Shown: piece after piece, positions 31,022 through 42,981 of the stretch
Numbering within the stretch: the first letter of the stretch is position 1
Layout: the number at the start of each line of letters is the position of its first letter
Source of the DNA: Achatina immaculata
Lineage: Eukaryota > Mollusca > Gastropoda > Stylommatophora > Achatinidae
Assembly: GCA_009760885.1 (NCBI GenBank)
Contig: CM019717.1
Location: 47,594,866 to 47,658,865, forward strand
DNA: 64,000 nucleotides
Direction: 5' to 3'
Translations under genes and position numbers: made by a program
The notes under the pieces: model-generated
Database searches by the model: none
Seen by the model: only the letters and a program-made list of their open reading frames with translations
Told to the model about the DNA's origin: nothing

Positions 31022-32690
31022 CACATAAGGCTTGCAACGTAGTTCGCCAGTTTTTCCTGTCCTCAGCAAGTCTTTCAACCTCATCAAGGGATTTTGTGCC
31101 TACTAATTTGGCCTCTCTTAACAATGTCCTTTTCACAGTTTCACACGGTCTGCCTCTTTTTCTTTGGCCTGTTGTGTTCCACTTGATAGCTTGTTTTGGG
31201 ATTCTCTGACTGTTTATTCTCATCAGGTGACCAACATATGTCCATCTCTTTTTCCTGATCACCATGAGACTGGTTGTTGTTCAGTCATCTGTCTTATTTC
31301 TGCATTGTTCTTAAATTCGTTCCACTTGATGTTAAGTATTTTCCTTAGGCATTTGTTTTCAGAAGAGTCTAATTTTTTTTTTCTATTTCTTTAGTTGTTT
31401 TCCAGCTTTCGCATGCATAAATGAGGGTGGATATTACATTTGAATTGAATAGTCTTAACTTGGTTTTTGTGCTTATAACTTTTTAATGCCATATGTTCTC
31501 AAGATTCTTGATATCGATGCTGCTTTTGCAATTCTAATTCTTAACTTCCTTTCTGATGTCACCATCCTGGTCTGTGCACCTGCCAAGGTATGCAAATTGA
31601 CTGACTTCTTCAATATCTATCTCTTCCACGTGTATTTTTCCATTTTGATTAATGAGAGGTTTCGTTATTTTTGTTTTGTCCTTGTTAATTTCAAGTCCTA
31701 TTTTGCTAGCCAGTGAAGACAGGCTATCTGTTTTTTCTTGCATGGAAGATAAGAGTTATGTTATTAGCAAAATCAAGATCTTCTAGTTGGGTCCCATGTA
31801 CCCATTCAATACCTGTGTTACCTGTGCAGCATTTTTTCATTATGAAGTCTATCGTAATTTCAAAAAGCAAAGGAGACAGTTTACATCCTTGTTTCACACC
31901 TGTTTCAATCTGGAACCATTCACTCATCCTTTCTTCTGTTTTGACTGCACAAACATATCCATTGTAGAAGTCCTTAATGATGTTGACAATTTTAGATGAT
32001 ATTCCATATAGACTTAAAATTCTCCACAATGAATCTCTGTGTATGCTATCAAATGCCTTTTTAAAGTCTATGAAGTTCAGTATTAATGGTTTCTGCTTTT
32101 CAATATGCTCCTCAAGTATTATTCTTAGAGTAAAGATCTGGTCGAGACAGCTTCTCCTTTTTCGAAATCCTGCCTGTTCTTCTCTCATTGCGGTATCCAC
32201 TTTAAGTCTATTCAAAATAACCTTGTAAAATACTTTTGACACAATTGATATTAAGGTTACTCCTCTCCAATTGTTACAGTCACTTTTTTTGGGTATTTTA
32301 ACAATGATTCCTTTTTTCCATTTAGAAGGGACCTTTTCTTCCTTCCAAATCTTATTAAACATTTTCTGTAGTTGTCTCATGTTGTCACTATTGATAGCTT
32401 TTAACATTTCGGGTGTTATTTCATCTTCACCTGCAGCTTTGTTGCTAGCCATTAAATTCACTGCTGTTTCAATTTCATGCAATTTAATTTCATCTAAGTT
32501 GACATTTAGTTGTGGGGCTGATAAGTTGGTTTAAAGGTTTAACAATTCTTTTGGGTGTGGTCGATTAAGTATTTCTTGGAATTGTTCAGCCCACCTTTGC
32601 TTTTGGTCTTTACTTGATGTTAATAGGGTTCTAGTTTTGCTAAGGGTTGGTCTTTCTTTAGATGTAATAGTACCTGTTAGCCTCTTCTGT

Positions 32691-34174
32691 GGTTCTAAGG
32701 ACTGCAAACGCGCCACAAACAGCCTCTGGCAGTCAAGTCCAGCTCCTGGCCTTCCCGTGGCAGAACTGTTTAAACTGACAGGAGAAGGGGCGAGGGCGAA
32801 TATCTGGCGCCTGAAAACCAGTTACTTAGGGTAGATGAGTGGCACGTTTTGTAGCTCATCTGCCGCTGTTGGCGAGATCTTCAGCTGCCGTGCGTGGAGC
32901 GGTGCTCCTCCCGGCCAATGATGAAATTTGCAAATGAGGTTGCCGCGCAGCATCACTGCGGAAAAGGTGGTAGAAAGGATAAAGCGAAGCAAACAGTCAA
33001 ATCACGGCACCTCTGGTCTGGAGGTCGGCCACGTCCTGAGTGCAGTCATATCGGGTGAAATGCATGAACCGGCTTGTCCCAGAGGTTAAGACACTGCTGG
33101 CGAGACTCTTCAAATGCCGCGCGTGGAGTGAAGCTCCTCCCGGTTAAGGAAGTAAATGCGGAAAAGAAATAAAGGTTGCTGTGCGGAGCCGATGGGAAAA
33201 GGTGGTGGAAAGTGAAGTTTAACCGGTATGTCCAGTAGTATCGCTACGAGAGCTATACCACGGCACCTCTGCTCTAGAGGCCGCCCACGTCCGAAATACA
33301 CCTACACTGGTGAAATATGCCTAAACCAGCACACACCAGGGGTGGAACTTGATGGCTAGAATTGTCATGCCACCTCCGCTCTAGAGGTCGCTAACGCCTG
33401 ATATACACCCATACTGGTGAATTTTGCCTAAACCGGCTCATACCAGGGGTGAATCTTGAAGGCTATGCATGTCACAGTACCTCTGCCCTAGAGGTCGGTC
33501 CCGTCCCAAACACGCCCATACTGGGATAATGCCTAAACCGACTCAACCCAGGGGTAGAAGTCACTAGTGGCGAGGATTCGTCCTCCTGGACAAAAGCTCC
33601 ATCCTGGTCACAACTAGGAAAGGTAGCGGCCACGACCGCAAAATGCTGAAGTTGGAGACACTGGACCAGGGAAGTCTAGATAGGCAACCACCTCTCACCC
33701 GGCGGGGATGTTTTGCGTATCCTAATCACGCTGAGGTTTTCCGGTGAGAAAGTCCAACACTGGACTGGATGGGCAACCACCTCTCACCCGGCGGTGATAC
33801 ACGGGTATCTCAAAACACGTCGAGGTTTTCCGGTGAGAAAGTCCAACTCTGGCCTGGGTGGGCTACCGCCTCTCGCCCAGCGGGGATGCACTGATATCCT
33901 AAACACGTCGAGGTTTTCCGGTGAGAAAGTCCAACCCTAGACTAAACTGGTGCAACGAAAACCACGGTGTCACGCAATCCCGCTTCCGAGACCCACCAAG
34001 AATACAGGCTAAAGCACTGTGATACTCTGAACCCTTTGTGGTCCTCTCGTGGATCTCGTGTGGTCTATTTTGGACCACACAGGGGACCACGGGACCTAAC
34101 GAGGACCAAGGGCGTGAATTCAGTAGGTTCACAGTGCGGTATTTGGTGGTAGAAGTGAACGAAGAAGAAGAAGA
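32691..34174 (+). mobile_element. E1 retroposon copy 5 (full length, 1484 bp)
   Basis: Starts ggttctaagg and ends with gaagaagaagaagaag. It is flanked by a perfect 12-bp duplication, agcctcttctgt, at 32679-32690 and 34175-34186. The 88/89-bp modules start at 33733, 33822 and 33910. It is inserted in LINE B between the endonuclease and reverse transcriptase regions, opposite in orientation to copy 4. Confidence 0.95.
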
Positions 34175-35389
34175 AGCCTCTTCTGTATGTTATATAAAGT
34201 TTTGCTGTCTCCTGTTTTAGCTGCTTTCTCTGCCTCTTTTGCCATATTGTCTATGTATTCTCTTTTATCCCTTCTAGCTGAACTTTTTACTTTCTTGTCT
34301 ATTTCTTTGTATGTTGCTTTCACCAGATCTTTTCCAAGATCTGTTTTTACATTCAACATGTCTAATTTGGCTGCTCATCTTTCATGTATGTACTTCCATG
34401 TGTTTTCTGATATTCATGCTTTTCTATTTGTTTTTTTTTCAGTCCAGCGCTTGCTTTTGCTGCTGTGATTACGGCTGTGCTGTAAGAATTCCATAAGTCA
34501 TATATACCTATCTCCTCTACTTCACTGGTGTTGTGGAATGATTGGCAAGCTCCTGATTGAAATTACTGTTCGTATTCTCTTCTCGTAGGCTGTGGCTGTT
34601 TATCTTTCTGTGTATTGATTTCTTGTGCTAGCTTTTCAGTTTTAGTTTTATTTTCCCTATACACATGTTGTGATTACTGTTAACACCTGCAGCCCTATAA
34701 GCCCTGACATCTATCAGAGATGTTCTGTATTCCTTTCTAACACAAAAATAATCTATCTGGTTTCTAGTTCTATCATCTGGAGATATCCACGTTGTTTTAT
34801 GTATCTCTTTGTGTGGAAATATTGTGCCTCCAATGACCATGCCCTCTGTTAGACATATTTCAATTACTCTTTCTCCGTTCTGATTAACCAAGTCAGTTCC
34901 TTCTTTCCTCATTACTTTTTCAACGTCGGTGTTATCTTTCCCTACCTTAGCGTTGAAGTTCCCCCATAACAATTAGGATGTCGTATTTTGGGCACTTTGT
35001 TGATGATTTGTTGTAATTGGTGATAGAAATCGTCTTTCACTTGCATCGTTCGTGGGTGTATAACACTATATTATTGTCATTCTTCCGTGTCTTAGGTTGT
35101 ATCGTGCTCTTATTATACGACTGTTCACTGGTTCCCACTCTACAAGGCTCTGTTACTATTTTTGACATAATAATGCCTACTCCCTCTCGATGTTTACTGT
35201 CGTTTTTGCTTGAATGTATTACTAATTTACTATTTTCCACCGATCTTTTACCTGCTTCTGGCCATCGAATTTCATTGATACCCAGTACGATAGGTGGTAT
35301 CTCTTCATTTCTTTGATGACCTGAGTAGTTTTTGTTGGTAAATAGTTAGAATATCATGAACAGTTAGTGTTTAGGTATATTCAATTCAA

Positions 35390-35503
35390 GTGCCATGCCG
35401 CGTGGCGTAGGCGATCATTTCTCTCCAAAATTCCCTGTCTTTAGACTTGATTATGAGATCCGCTGGTGACTTTCTTCCTAACCACACTGACAGCCCATCT
35501 AGT

Positions 35504-35546
<43 letters not shown>

Positions 35547-36165
35547 TCCTCTGTTTCTTCTTCCTTCACTTTTTCCAGTTGCCACAGTGTGTTCCAATTT
35601 TCCTCTTCTCAGGAAATGTCCTATAAATATCGCTTGTCTGTGTCTGATCTTTGTTATAATTTGCTTTTTTAACTCCAGCCTCTCTTAAGACTTTTTCGTT
35701 GTTTTTCTTGGCTGCTCATGGTACCTTCAACATCCTTCTTATAAACCACATCTCCATGGCATCCATTTCTTGTTCTACTCTCTTATTCATAGACCATGCT
35801 TCACACCCATAAAGCAAAATTGGCTCGATGTAATATTTACGTACTCGAATCTTGTTTCCATTGAAATGGATCTGTTGCACAAGATGTGGCTCATTTTCTT
35901 GAATGCTGACTTGGCCTGAGCATGTCTGCTTTTTATTTAATTGTGATATTTCCCATCAGCTGTTATAATCAATCCTAAGTACTTGAATCTATCAACTTGT
36001 TTTAGATTTGTGCCATCGATGGTAATGCTACATTTTGGTGGTATTCTTTTCTTTGAGATGACCATCACTTCAGTCTTCTTTTTGTTCAGGATGAGACCTT
36101 TATTTTTACTTTCACGAACCACGATGTCAAGAAGAGCCTATAGATCCCTTTCACTTTTAGCAATC
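35390..36165 (-). mobile_element. LINE C, reverse transcriptase C-terminus and 3' end
   Basis: Minus strand reads ESKNKGLILNKKKTEVMVIS and RFKYLGLIITADGKYHN. After frame breaks it continues FIGHFLRRGKLEHTVATGK, a GRQRERER run encoded by a (GA)n microsatellite (35503-35542), then KLLDGL and EFWREMIAYATRHGT with stop. This copy defines the C-type 3' end used to identify shorter relics elsewhere. Confidence 0.8.
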
Positions 36166-36170
36166 AGGAT

Positions 36171-36998
36171 TTGTTTTAAGACACTGGTGTATGTAAAAAA
36201 ATCCTAAGATATCAACTGATGTATTAGAGAAAACCTTGTATTCTTCTTCTTCTTCTTCTTCTTCGTTCACTTCTACCACCAAAAACCGCACTGTGAACCT
36301 ACTGAATTCACGCATGTGGTCCTCGTTAGGTCCCGTGGTCCCCTGTGTGGTCGAAAATAGACCACACGAGTTCCACGAAAGGACCACAAGGTGTTCAGAG
36401 TATCCCAGTGCTTTAGCCTGTATTCTTGGTGGGTCTCGGAAGCGGGATTGCGTGACACCGTGGTTTTCATTGCACCAGTTTGGTCTAGGGTTGGACTTTC
36501 TCACCGGAAGACCTCGACGTGTTTGGAATATCAGTGCATCCCCGCTGGGTGAGAGGCGTTAGCCCACCCAGGCCAGAGTTGGACTTTCTCACCGGAAAAC
36601 CTCGACGTGTTTTGAGATACCCATGTATCACCGCCGGGTGAGAGGTGATTACCCATCCAGTCCAGGGTTGGACTTTCTCACCGGAAAACCTCAGCGTGAT
36701 TAGGATACGCAGACATCCCCGCCGGGTGAGAGGTGGTTGCCTATCTAGACTTCCCTGGTCCAGTGTCTCCGACTTCAGCATTTTGCAGTCGTGGCCGCTA
36801 CCCTTCCTAGTTGTGCCCAGGATGGAGCTTTTGTCCAGGAGGATGAATCCTCGCCACTAGTGACTTCTACCCCTGGGTTGAGCCGGTTTAGGCATTATCC
36901 CAGTATGGGCGTGTTTGGGACGGGAAGGACCTCTAGGGAAACCTTGTATTGATACTGTTTAAAAACTTTAATATTGTGCAGTGCATTTATAGATTTGT
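36171..36998. repeat. 121-bp duplicated segment, occupied by E1 copy 6
   Basis: 36171-36242 plus 36951-36998 reproduce 39711-39831 with few differences. The segment at 36171 carries the E1 insertion and that at 39711 does not. What the 121-bp segment itself is remains unknown. Confidence 0.88.
36243..36938 (-). mobile_element. E1 retroposon copy 6 (5'-truncated, 696 bp)
   Basis: (GAA)n tail complement at 36243-36262, the 3' block, four 88-bp modules and part of a 108-bp module, where it truncates. A perfect 12-bp duplication, aaaccttgtatt, flanks it at 36231-36242 and 36939-36950. The empty site is at 39775-39784. Confidence 0.95.
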
Positions 36999-37375
36999 GG
37001 ACACAAAAAAGAACAAATATGTCTATACTACAAGAGCTTAATATTGAAGAAGGCTGGCTAGTAAAGAGGATTAAAGAGAGAAAACTTAAATATTTTGGAC
37101 ACATTAAACGTCATGATAATTTAGAGAAGACCATATTGGAAGGATACATAATGGGAAAAAGAAAAAGAGGTAGACCAAAACGAAGATGGCTGCAAGACAT
37201 CGTTGATGATCTGGAAATGGATGCAACAGCAGCAGGCCATCTTGCTCACAACCGAGAGGCCTACAGGAGTAACCTGGGCAAGAGCAGAAAAAAAGGCGAA
37301 GGACAGGCATTTGTGGAGGACCCTTGCGGAAGCCCCATCTGCCCTGGGCACTTAAGGTTCAGAGAGAGTGAGATA
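36990..37375 (+). mobile_element. LINE D 3' end joined to LINE A 3' end
   Basis: From 37000 the plus strand reads TQKRTNMSILQELNIEEGWL, then FGHIKRHDNLEKTILEGYI and RWLQDIVDDLEMDATAAGHL (LINE D). At about 37270 it switches to LINE A terminal sequence (gggcaagagcagaaaaaaag, ending in agagagagtgag). Confidence 0.8.
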
Positions 37376-37379
37376 TCCT

Positions 37380-38100
37380 GCTTTTTTAATCATCCGCATT
37401 TAATCCCACTTTTTATTGAAAGGCGGATATTTACTGATCTACGTTTGCTTTGCGGTTTTTAAACATTTTAATTTTGCCCGTGAGTTGTTTCGGGAATCGG
37501 CTTAGCGCTGTATAATAATATTCCTATCTCATAAATGTCGAAACATAGTGATTACGAAGACCACAAGTGTGTAAGATTGGTTTTATAAATGTTTTTTTTC
37601 AAAATATTGAAGATTTTATTTTAAAAAAATTATTATGTTGCTTGCAATGTGCACAAAAGAAAATAGAATTAAACATTTTTAAAACTTCGCAATCATAATT
37701 GCCTATTTAATGGGCGTGTTGGAAGACAAACTTACATTATTTAAGAAGAGGGGAAACAAGATAAATACATTTTTATAATTATAAATAGAGCATATCAAAA
37801 TATTAAATAATATAAGATTTCGAGTAATAAAATTATACGAATAAATTAAATAGTTCTGTTACATACAATTCGATCTTGCAAAAAATGAAGTTAAGCAAAA
37901 TATATAGCTTTCATACCCTGTAGCTTTGAAATAGGATATGCCCTCTTGTAGGTCATCATCCTGCTGTTTTGCATATTGGGGTGACCTCCATCCGTCTCAG
38001 CACGTCCGCTCTGTTTGAGTAGAACTCAGAACGTCCAGCTAAAAACCACGGTAGGTTTGCTAAAGCTGATATTCAGGGACATACCTGTTTAATATTGAAA
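37380..38100. other. Intergenic AT-rich sequence
   Basis: No repeat family or coding sequence recognised. Confidence 0.5.
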
Positions 38101-38430
38101 TGTCATGGTGTATCTAGCTCTTTCGCGTAATCTTTCTTCTCAAGTGTTTTTTTGTGTGTCGTGAATTCGCATGTTCAGTCGCGCCGTATAATGGCAGCGT
38201 GTCCGGCGAACCGATTGTGTCCGCGTGTCGACCAGGATCCCATCATCAGTGGGAATCATTTTGCTTCGGACTGATAAAAAAAAAGTTAAATTCACTCAGC
38301 ATTGAAGTTTTATGCCATTTTTATCCTCGTATTTTCTCCTGTTATGGTGGGTAACTTCGCCATTAGTTGTTATATAGAGAAATGTTGTGTCTACAGTTCT
38401 TATGTTGCAACTGTGAAAAAAAACGTGAGT
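38100..38430 (+). promoter_or_regulatory. CpG-richer segment, possible promoter and non-coding exon 1 of cytochrome c gene 1
   Basis: CpG density rises sharply here against AT-rich surroundings. Good plus-strand donors occur at 38349 (ggtg|ggtaac) and 38431 (aaac|gtgagt). Cytochrome c gene 1 has a splice acceptor just before its ATG and so needs an upstream non-coding exon; this is the only promoter-like candidate seen in the 4.5 kb upstream. Confidence 0.3.
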
Positions 38431-39307
38431 GGAACAGATCCAGTTCGATAAGATGTTTTTATGACAGAAAGTGCTTAAAATGTAGTTCTTTTATCAATTT
38501 TTCGGAATCGCAAGTGACCACGGCTGATACAGGATAAAGGTGAGGAGTGCTAAACTCATGAGCCACAGAACAAGGCTATGACCTCTATGAATTATTGTTG
38601 ATATACGTTGACATACCTACCATATTATAAGTGGGCACAGTTTCTGTGGAATGTGTTTATTTGTATATATATTGCACATACTAAATATACAGAAATAGTA
38701 AATGTATGTATATATCGTGCACAAAAATAGGTACAACTGCTGCTTTATAGTCTTAGAAAGTAGCTACCAAATGTACATGTCTCGTCAAAGTGAACCTTTT
38801 TGTTCCTACCACTTTATCCTCACAGTTATATTTATTTTGTATATTTATTATTTTAAAGTAGTAATATTATAAGGGTAGAAAAAATAGGGCTTTTTGCGGG
38901 ATGATCTGGAAAAAAGAAAGAAAGGTGACCTTGAAACATCAGATGAAGCACATGATATGACAGATGTTTTGAGTGAGTGGCTGAGAGTCTAAGACTAAAG
39001 TTAGCTTTTCTTTCTTTAAATTTTGTAAACTAGGTGGGTTGTTTATCATTTTGCACGTTATAGAATTTTCTATGACCCCCCCCCCCCTCTCCCACACACA
39101 AACTCTAAAATTTAAACTTTTAGATGTAATGTACAAGAATGGAATGTAACAAAAATATACAGGGCTGATAACTCAGGTAACTATAGTCAAGGTCATAGTA
39201 TGAAAGGTCTAGTAAGAATAAGTAAGAAGTCTTGGGGCATTTGAGTATGAAATTTTTTTTTTTCCCCTCTGGCTTCCCTTTTTTTTTTTTATCTGTCCAC
39301 ATCAAAA

Positions 39308-39502
39308 AGGTTAGTGCACGGGTCTCTCATAGGGGAGGGGAGGGAAGTAGAAAGGGGTACCTGGCTTCTTTCTGGAGCTGGGGAAGGAAAGTCAGCCAGG
39401 CGTGATGCTGACCACATCATCCTCTAATGTGCCGACAGATAAAGGAAAATATGGGCACCAACACAATACCCCCTATGTGCCTCTAAGGCATGACAGGGTT
39501 AA
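39308..39502 (+). mobile_element. SINE, head degraded
   Basis: Begins near aggttagtgcacgggtctct (weak A box). The body contains ggaaagtcagccaggcgtga, aaaatatgggc and ctatgtgcctctaaggcatg, shared with 13205-13345 (reverse) and 13410-13612. Confidence 0.55.
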
Positions 39503-39710
39503 CTTTACCGTTTCCTTTTATCCACATCTAACTGTCATAAATGGTGAAGTTACTTCCAGCTCCAACAAAAAAACTGCTTCTGATCCCCAGTTCCATACTG
39601 TAGCACACACAAATACAGTGTACAGCACATCACAGTGTTCTGATTCCAGTTTATCATCCATCATCTTCTTCTGTACAACTTGACAGAAATCTTGCATCCC
39701 AGAAACACCC

Positions 39711-39831
39711 TTGTTTTAAGACACTGATGTATGTAAAAAAAATCCTAAGATATCAACTGATGTATTAGAGAAAACCTTGTATTGATACTATTTAAAAACT
39801 TTAATATTGTGCAGTGCATTTATAGATTTGT
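39711..39831. repeat. 121-bp duplicated segment, empty of E1
   Basis: Contiguous counterpart of 36171-36998 without the insertion. It reads straight through gagaaaaccttgtattgatac, where the other copy carries E1 copy 6. Confidence 0.9.
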
Positions 39832-40215
39832 TTAGTGACATAGTTTGAGATTAATACAAATGCAGCTGTGTGATCTGTTAAATGTGGTATTTTGTTCAGC
39901 TGGTATCCTCCAGAGATTAAACATACAAATCTCATTGCAGAGATCACTACTATTAAAAAACCACAGGTTTGTGGCAGTTTACCTGATAGAACTCATTATT
40001 TAAATAATTAGACCCTTTTTTGTGTGTGAAGTTTGATTGCTTTTGTGGAGATGCATTGTGAGAGGCACTGAAAGTGACAACCAGGTTCTTAAAGATAATC
40101 AGGATTCTGTTTGGTTAATCTCTGCTAAATGCTTGTATGGATCTACATATATTTACATTACATTGCTGACCACTTACTGAGCTACATGTTCTATTAGATT
40201 CTTTCTTTCTTCAGT

Positions 40216-40538
40216 CTCTCTGTAACAGCGAGCTAGTGTTTTCTTTGCAGCTGATGCTGAGAAGGTGTTGAGCTTCATCTCATCGTGAGAGTGGGTTTCG
40301 ACAGCTATTTTTTCAGTCCCAGGGTACAGCTAAAAAGCAGGATATGTAGAATGGTTCTTTAGCAGCCTCCACCACCATGGGGGCTATAGCGGGTCCTGCC
40401 CCTTTAGCCAGGCTAGGCCTGTTACTGGGGGTACCAAGAGAGAGATGGAGCAGGGTCTTGGTCAGCTATGGTTTGCTAACCCTGGTGCTAACATATCGGC
40501 TATGGGTCACTGATTGCCTAATCAGACAAGCGTCTTTG
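40216..40538 (+). repeat. R3 interspersed repeat, copy 2
   Basis: About 323 bp matching 19868-20202 and 50733-51012 throughout, including ccaggctaggcctgttactg. It lies in the presumed 5' intron of cytochrome c gene 1. Confidence 0.75.
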
Positions 40539-41369
40539 CCTTCAGTAATATGAGATGAAGACCAGTACTGTTTGCTGTTGTTCGTTCTTGGAGCAATATA
40601 GCAGAAGAATGGAGATTATGGGGATCACAAAATGGAATTGGCGTGTTACACACTGAAATCATATGGGACGGACAGAGAAAACATGGCTGGAAGCTGGGAC
40701 TGAGATTTGGTTTCTTTTTTATATATACTTCCCTGTTGTTATAAAATGAACTTGATACATATTCCTACAGCTGATCTTCCCAGTGAGATGTAGTGCAGGA
40801 ATGTGCTACATTTTATGCTTGTAATGAAACTTCAGGTTGAAATTATCATCAGGCCAGTTCATGTATTGCAGTTATAATTCAAAGAGGATTTGAATCACGC
40901 TGTTAAAGCATTTAGAGTTCATCAGACTAAAGCTAATCAGAATAATTTCACTGTGTAATCATTTCTTTAAGTGTGCAGTCATCCTCTATATACAAATGTT
41001 TGTATATCACTGAACATGTGCAGTAATAAATAATTCACCCTATAGTCTTGTACCATAGAGCAGCTGTTCTTTCAGAAATTGTTCTTTCAGCAGTTAAAAG
41101 ATCACTGCATGAAAATGACAAGCTGCAGTAGTGGGTAATAATGTAATATTGATCAACACAGTAGGATATTGTATTTATTGTGCTGTATGAAGTTAAATGG
41201 AGAATGTGGCAGAAAGCTTGATCTTGTGGTCTTAGTGTGACAGAGTCATAGGTGTGTCCTTTTTTAAAAAATTTGACAAGATATTTGTTGTGTTGTTTGC
41301 TTGTGGTTTTAGTGTGACAGAGTCATAGGTGTCTTTTTTTTTTTTTAAAATTTGACAATGTATATGTTG

Positions 41370-41583
41370 TGGAAGATCATAGGTTCAATCCCAGGACGAA
41401 AAAAGGCAACAACTCACAAGACCTCTGGGAGTCATAACCCAGAGGGGACCACCCCCCCCCCCCCACCCCCAAGAGTGTCAGGAGTTTAATATGGCTGAAA
41501 CACTTGTCTGAGGGGGGTACTTCCTCTGATGATCTGAAGGAGTTGTGTTGTTCCACTCTCTGAAGTAGAGTTTCCTGCATATG
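41370..41583. repeat. E2 short interspersed repeat, copy 1
   Basis: 41409-41583 (acaactcacaagacct to tttcctgcatatg) matches 63391-63557 closely. A B-box-like aggttcaatcccagg lies just before it at 41390, hinting at a tRNA-derived head that the second copy lacks. It contains a C run (41451-41464). Confidence 0.7.
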
Positions 41584-41589
41584 TGTTGT

Positions 41590-42960
41590 TTGCTTGTGGT
41601 TTTAGTGTGACAGGGTCAAAGACGGTGATTTGTTTAAATAAGATAAAGACAAAAACAGCAAGTACTTGGTGTGACTAAAGCTGAGTTTGCAGTTTGTGTT
41701 GACAGTTCTGAGTGCTTTGGGTATATTTTGAAGCAAGAAATGAATAACAGAAGTTTCTGGTATTTTAAAGAAAGTTATTCTTCTGCTGATCACAGTTTGC
41801 TTGATAAATCTTCATACATATGAAAGTAAGTCAGAAGACTTTATTATAGTCAATTTTTGTGTGTGTGTGTGCAAGAGTTTAGGTTCCTAGAAAACCAAGC
41901 AAATACAGAAAACAGGAATAAATAATAATTGACCCTGTGGGGGAGAAAAGGGATTAGATTTCTACAGGGTCATGTTCGCCCTACACTTTAGCAACACCTA
42001 TCAGTAGAGGTTCATTTTGCATATCTGCTGTGTAGAAACACATTATTTAGCATACTTTGCATTTATAAACTATTTTATCAATAAGAATACAGCATTTACA
42101 GTCTCACAGTGTAAATGATCACCATGATCTTTTGGCTGAATGAGCAGTGTTCTTGGCTGAACTGGCTGGAAATACTACATTAGCATTGTTTGTTATGATC
42201 TGCGTCTCAGGTCTCCCAGCGTTCAGTCACAGGGAGTTGCTTCCAGTTGCCATTTAAACATGACATGTCGTTGGGCATTTTTTTTTAAAACATGTTTGTA
42301 GATCTGATTGATCTTAAGGCAGTTAATAGTGGCATCCATAATGGTTTTTTTTCCTTTAAATCACTTACCATCTAATTAATCCACAAGCTTACAAATCTTT
42401 TCCCATTTTCTTCTGTCACATCATCTCAAACCATGAATATAATTTTTGCACCCTCTTTAGCTGATTCACACACAGCTGTATGTATATCTTTGTGGTGGAT
42501 TCACTGCTCATAAATGCTACCAACATCAGAATGAAGTGCTAGCACTATTATAGAAGCTCGCCACAGTGTTCTTGAGATTGGACATACTCACCAACATGCT
42601 TGTGCAATAGTTAGGTACTGTTGTTAATTACAAAAACATATAGATACAGTAATGCTGCAAGAACATGGATGGGAAGATGTTCACATAGAGACGCATGTAA
42701 ATAAAATGAAAATTGTAGAACGAAACATCTTGTCCATACAGGGCCCATCTGCCACACTGCATATAGTAGGTATCTCAATTTTTTTTTTATCCTATGTTGA
42801 TTGATGGGTAGTAAGTACCCACAAGGTGCCAGTGAATGGCAAAAAAGTGGGTTACTCTTTAGTTTGTGTCAGTATGAAATGTACAAATAGCAAGGATTAG
42901 TGGGATATCAAATAATTTGTGAGCACATTTGTACAGACGGACATTAGTTATTTTGTTTAT
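41590..42960. other. Presumed 5' intron of cytochrome c gene 1
   Basis: No recognisable element or exon up to the acceptor at 42967. Confidence 0.45.
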
Positions 42961-42981
42961 GTTGTAGTACTTGCATCAGAG

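Larger units (their letters stand above)
29445..35340 (-). mobile_element. Near-complete LINE B (RTE-type) with two nested E1 copies
   Basis: On the minus strand: apurinic-type endonuclease (35316-34628; GNFNAKVGKDN, NQIDYFCVRKEYRTSL), then a linker to 34187. E1 copy 5 interrupts, then reverse transcriptase runs from 32690 (NNWRGVTLISIVSKVFYKVI, REEQAGFRKRRSCLDQIF, NFIDFKKAFDSIHRDSLWRI, TGVKQGCKLSPLLFEI, DLDFANN in place of FADD, INKDKTKI). The C-terminus ends near 31022, E1 copy 4 interrupts, and the last ~50 bp of 3' tail are at 29445-29493. Removing the E1 copies leaves about 2.9 kb, close to RTE length; the first part of the endonuclease is missing. Stops and shifts make it inactive. Confidence 0.88.
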
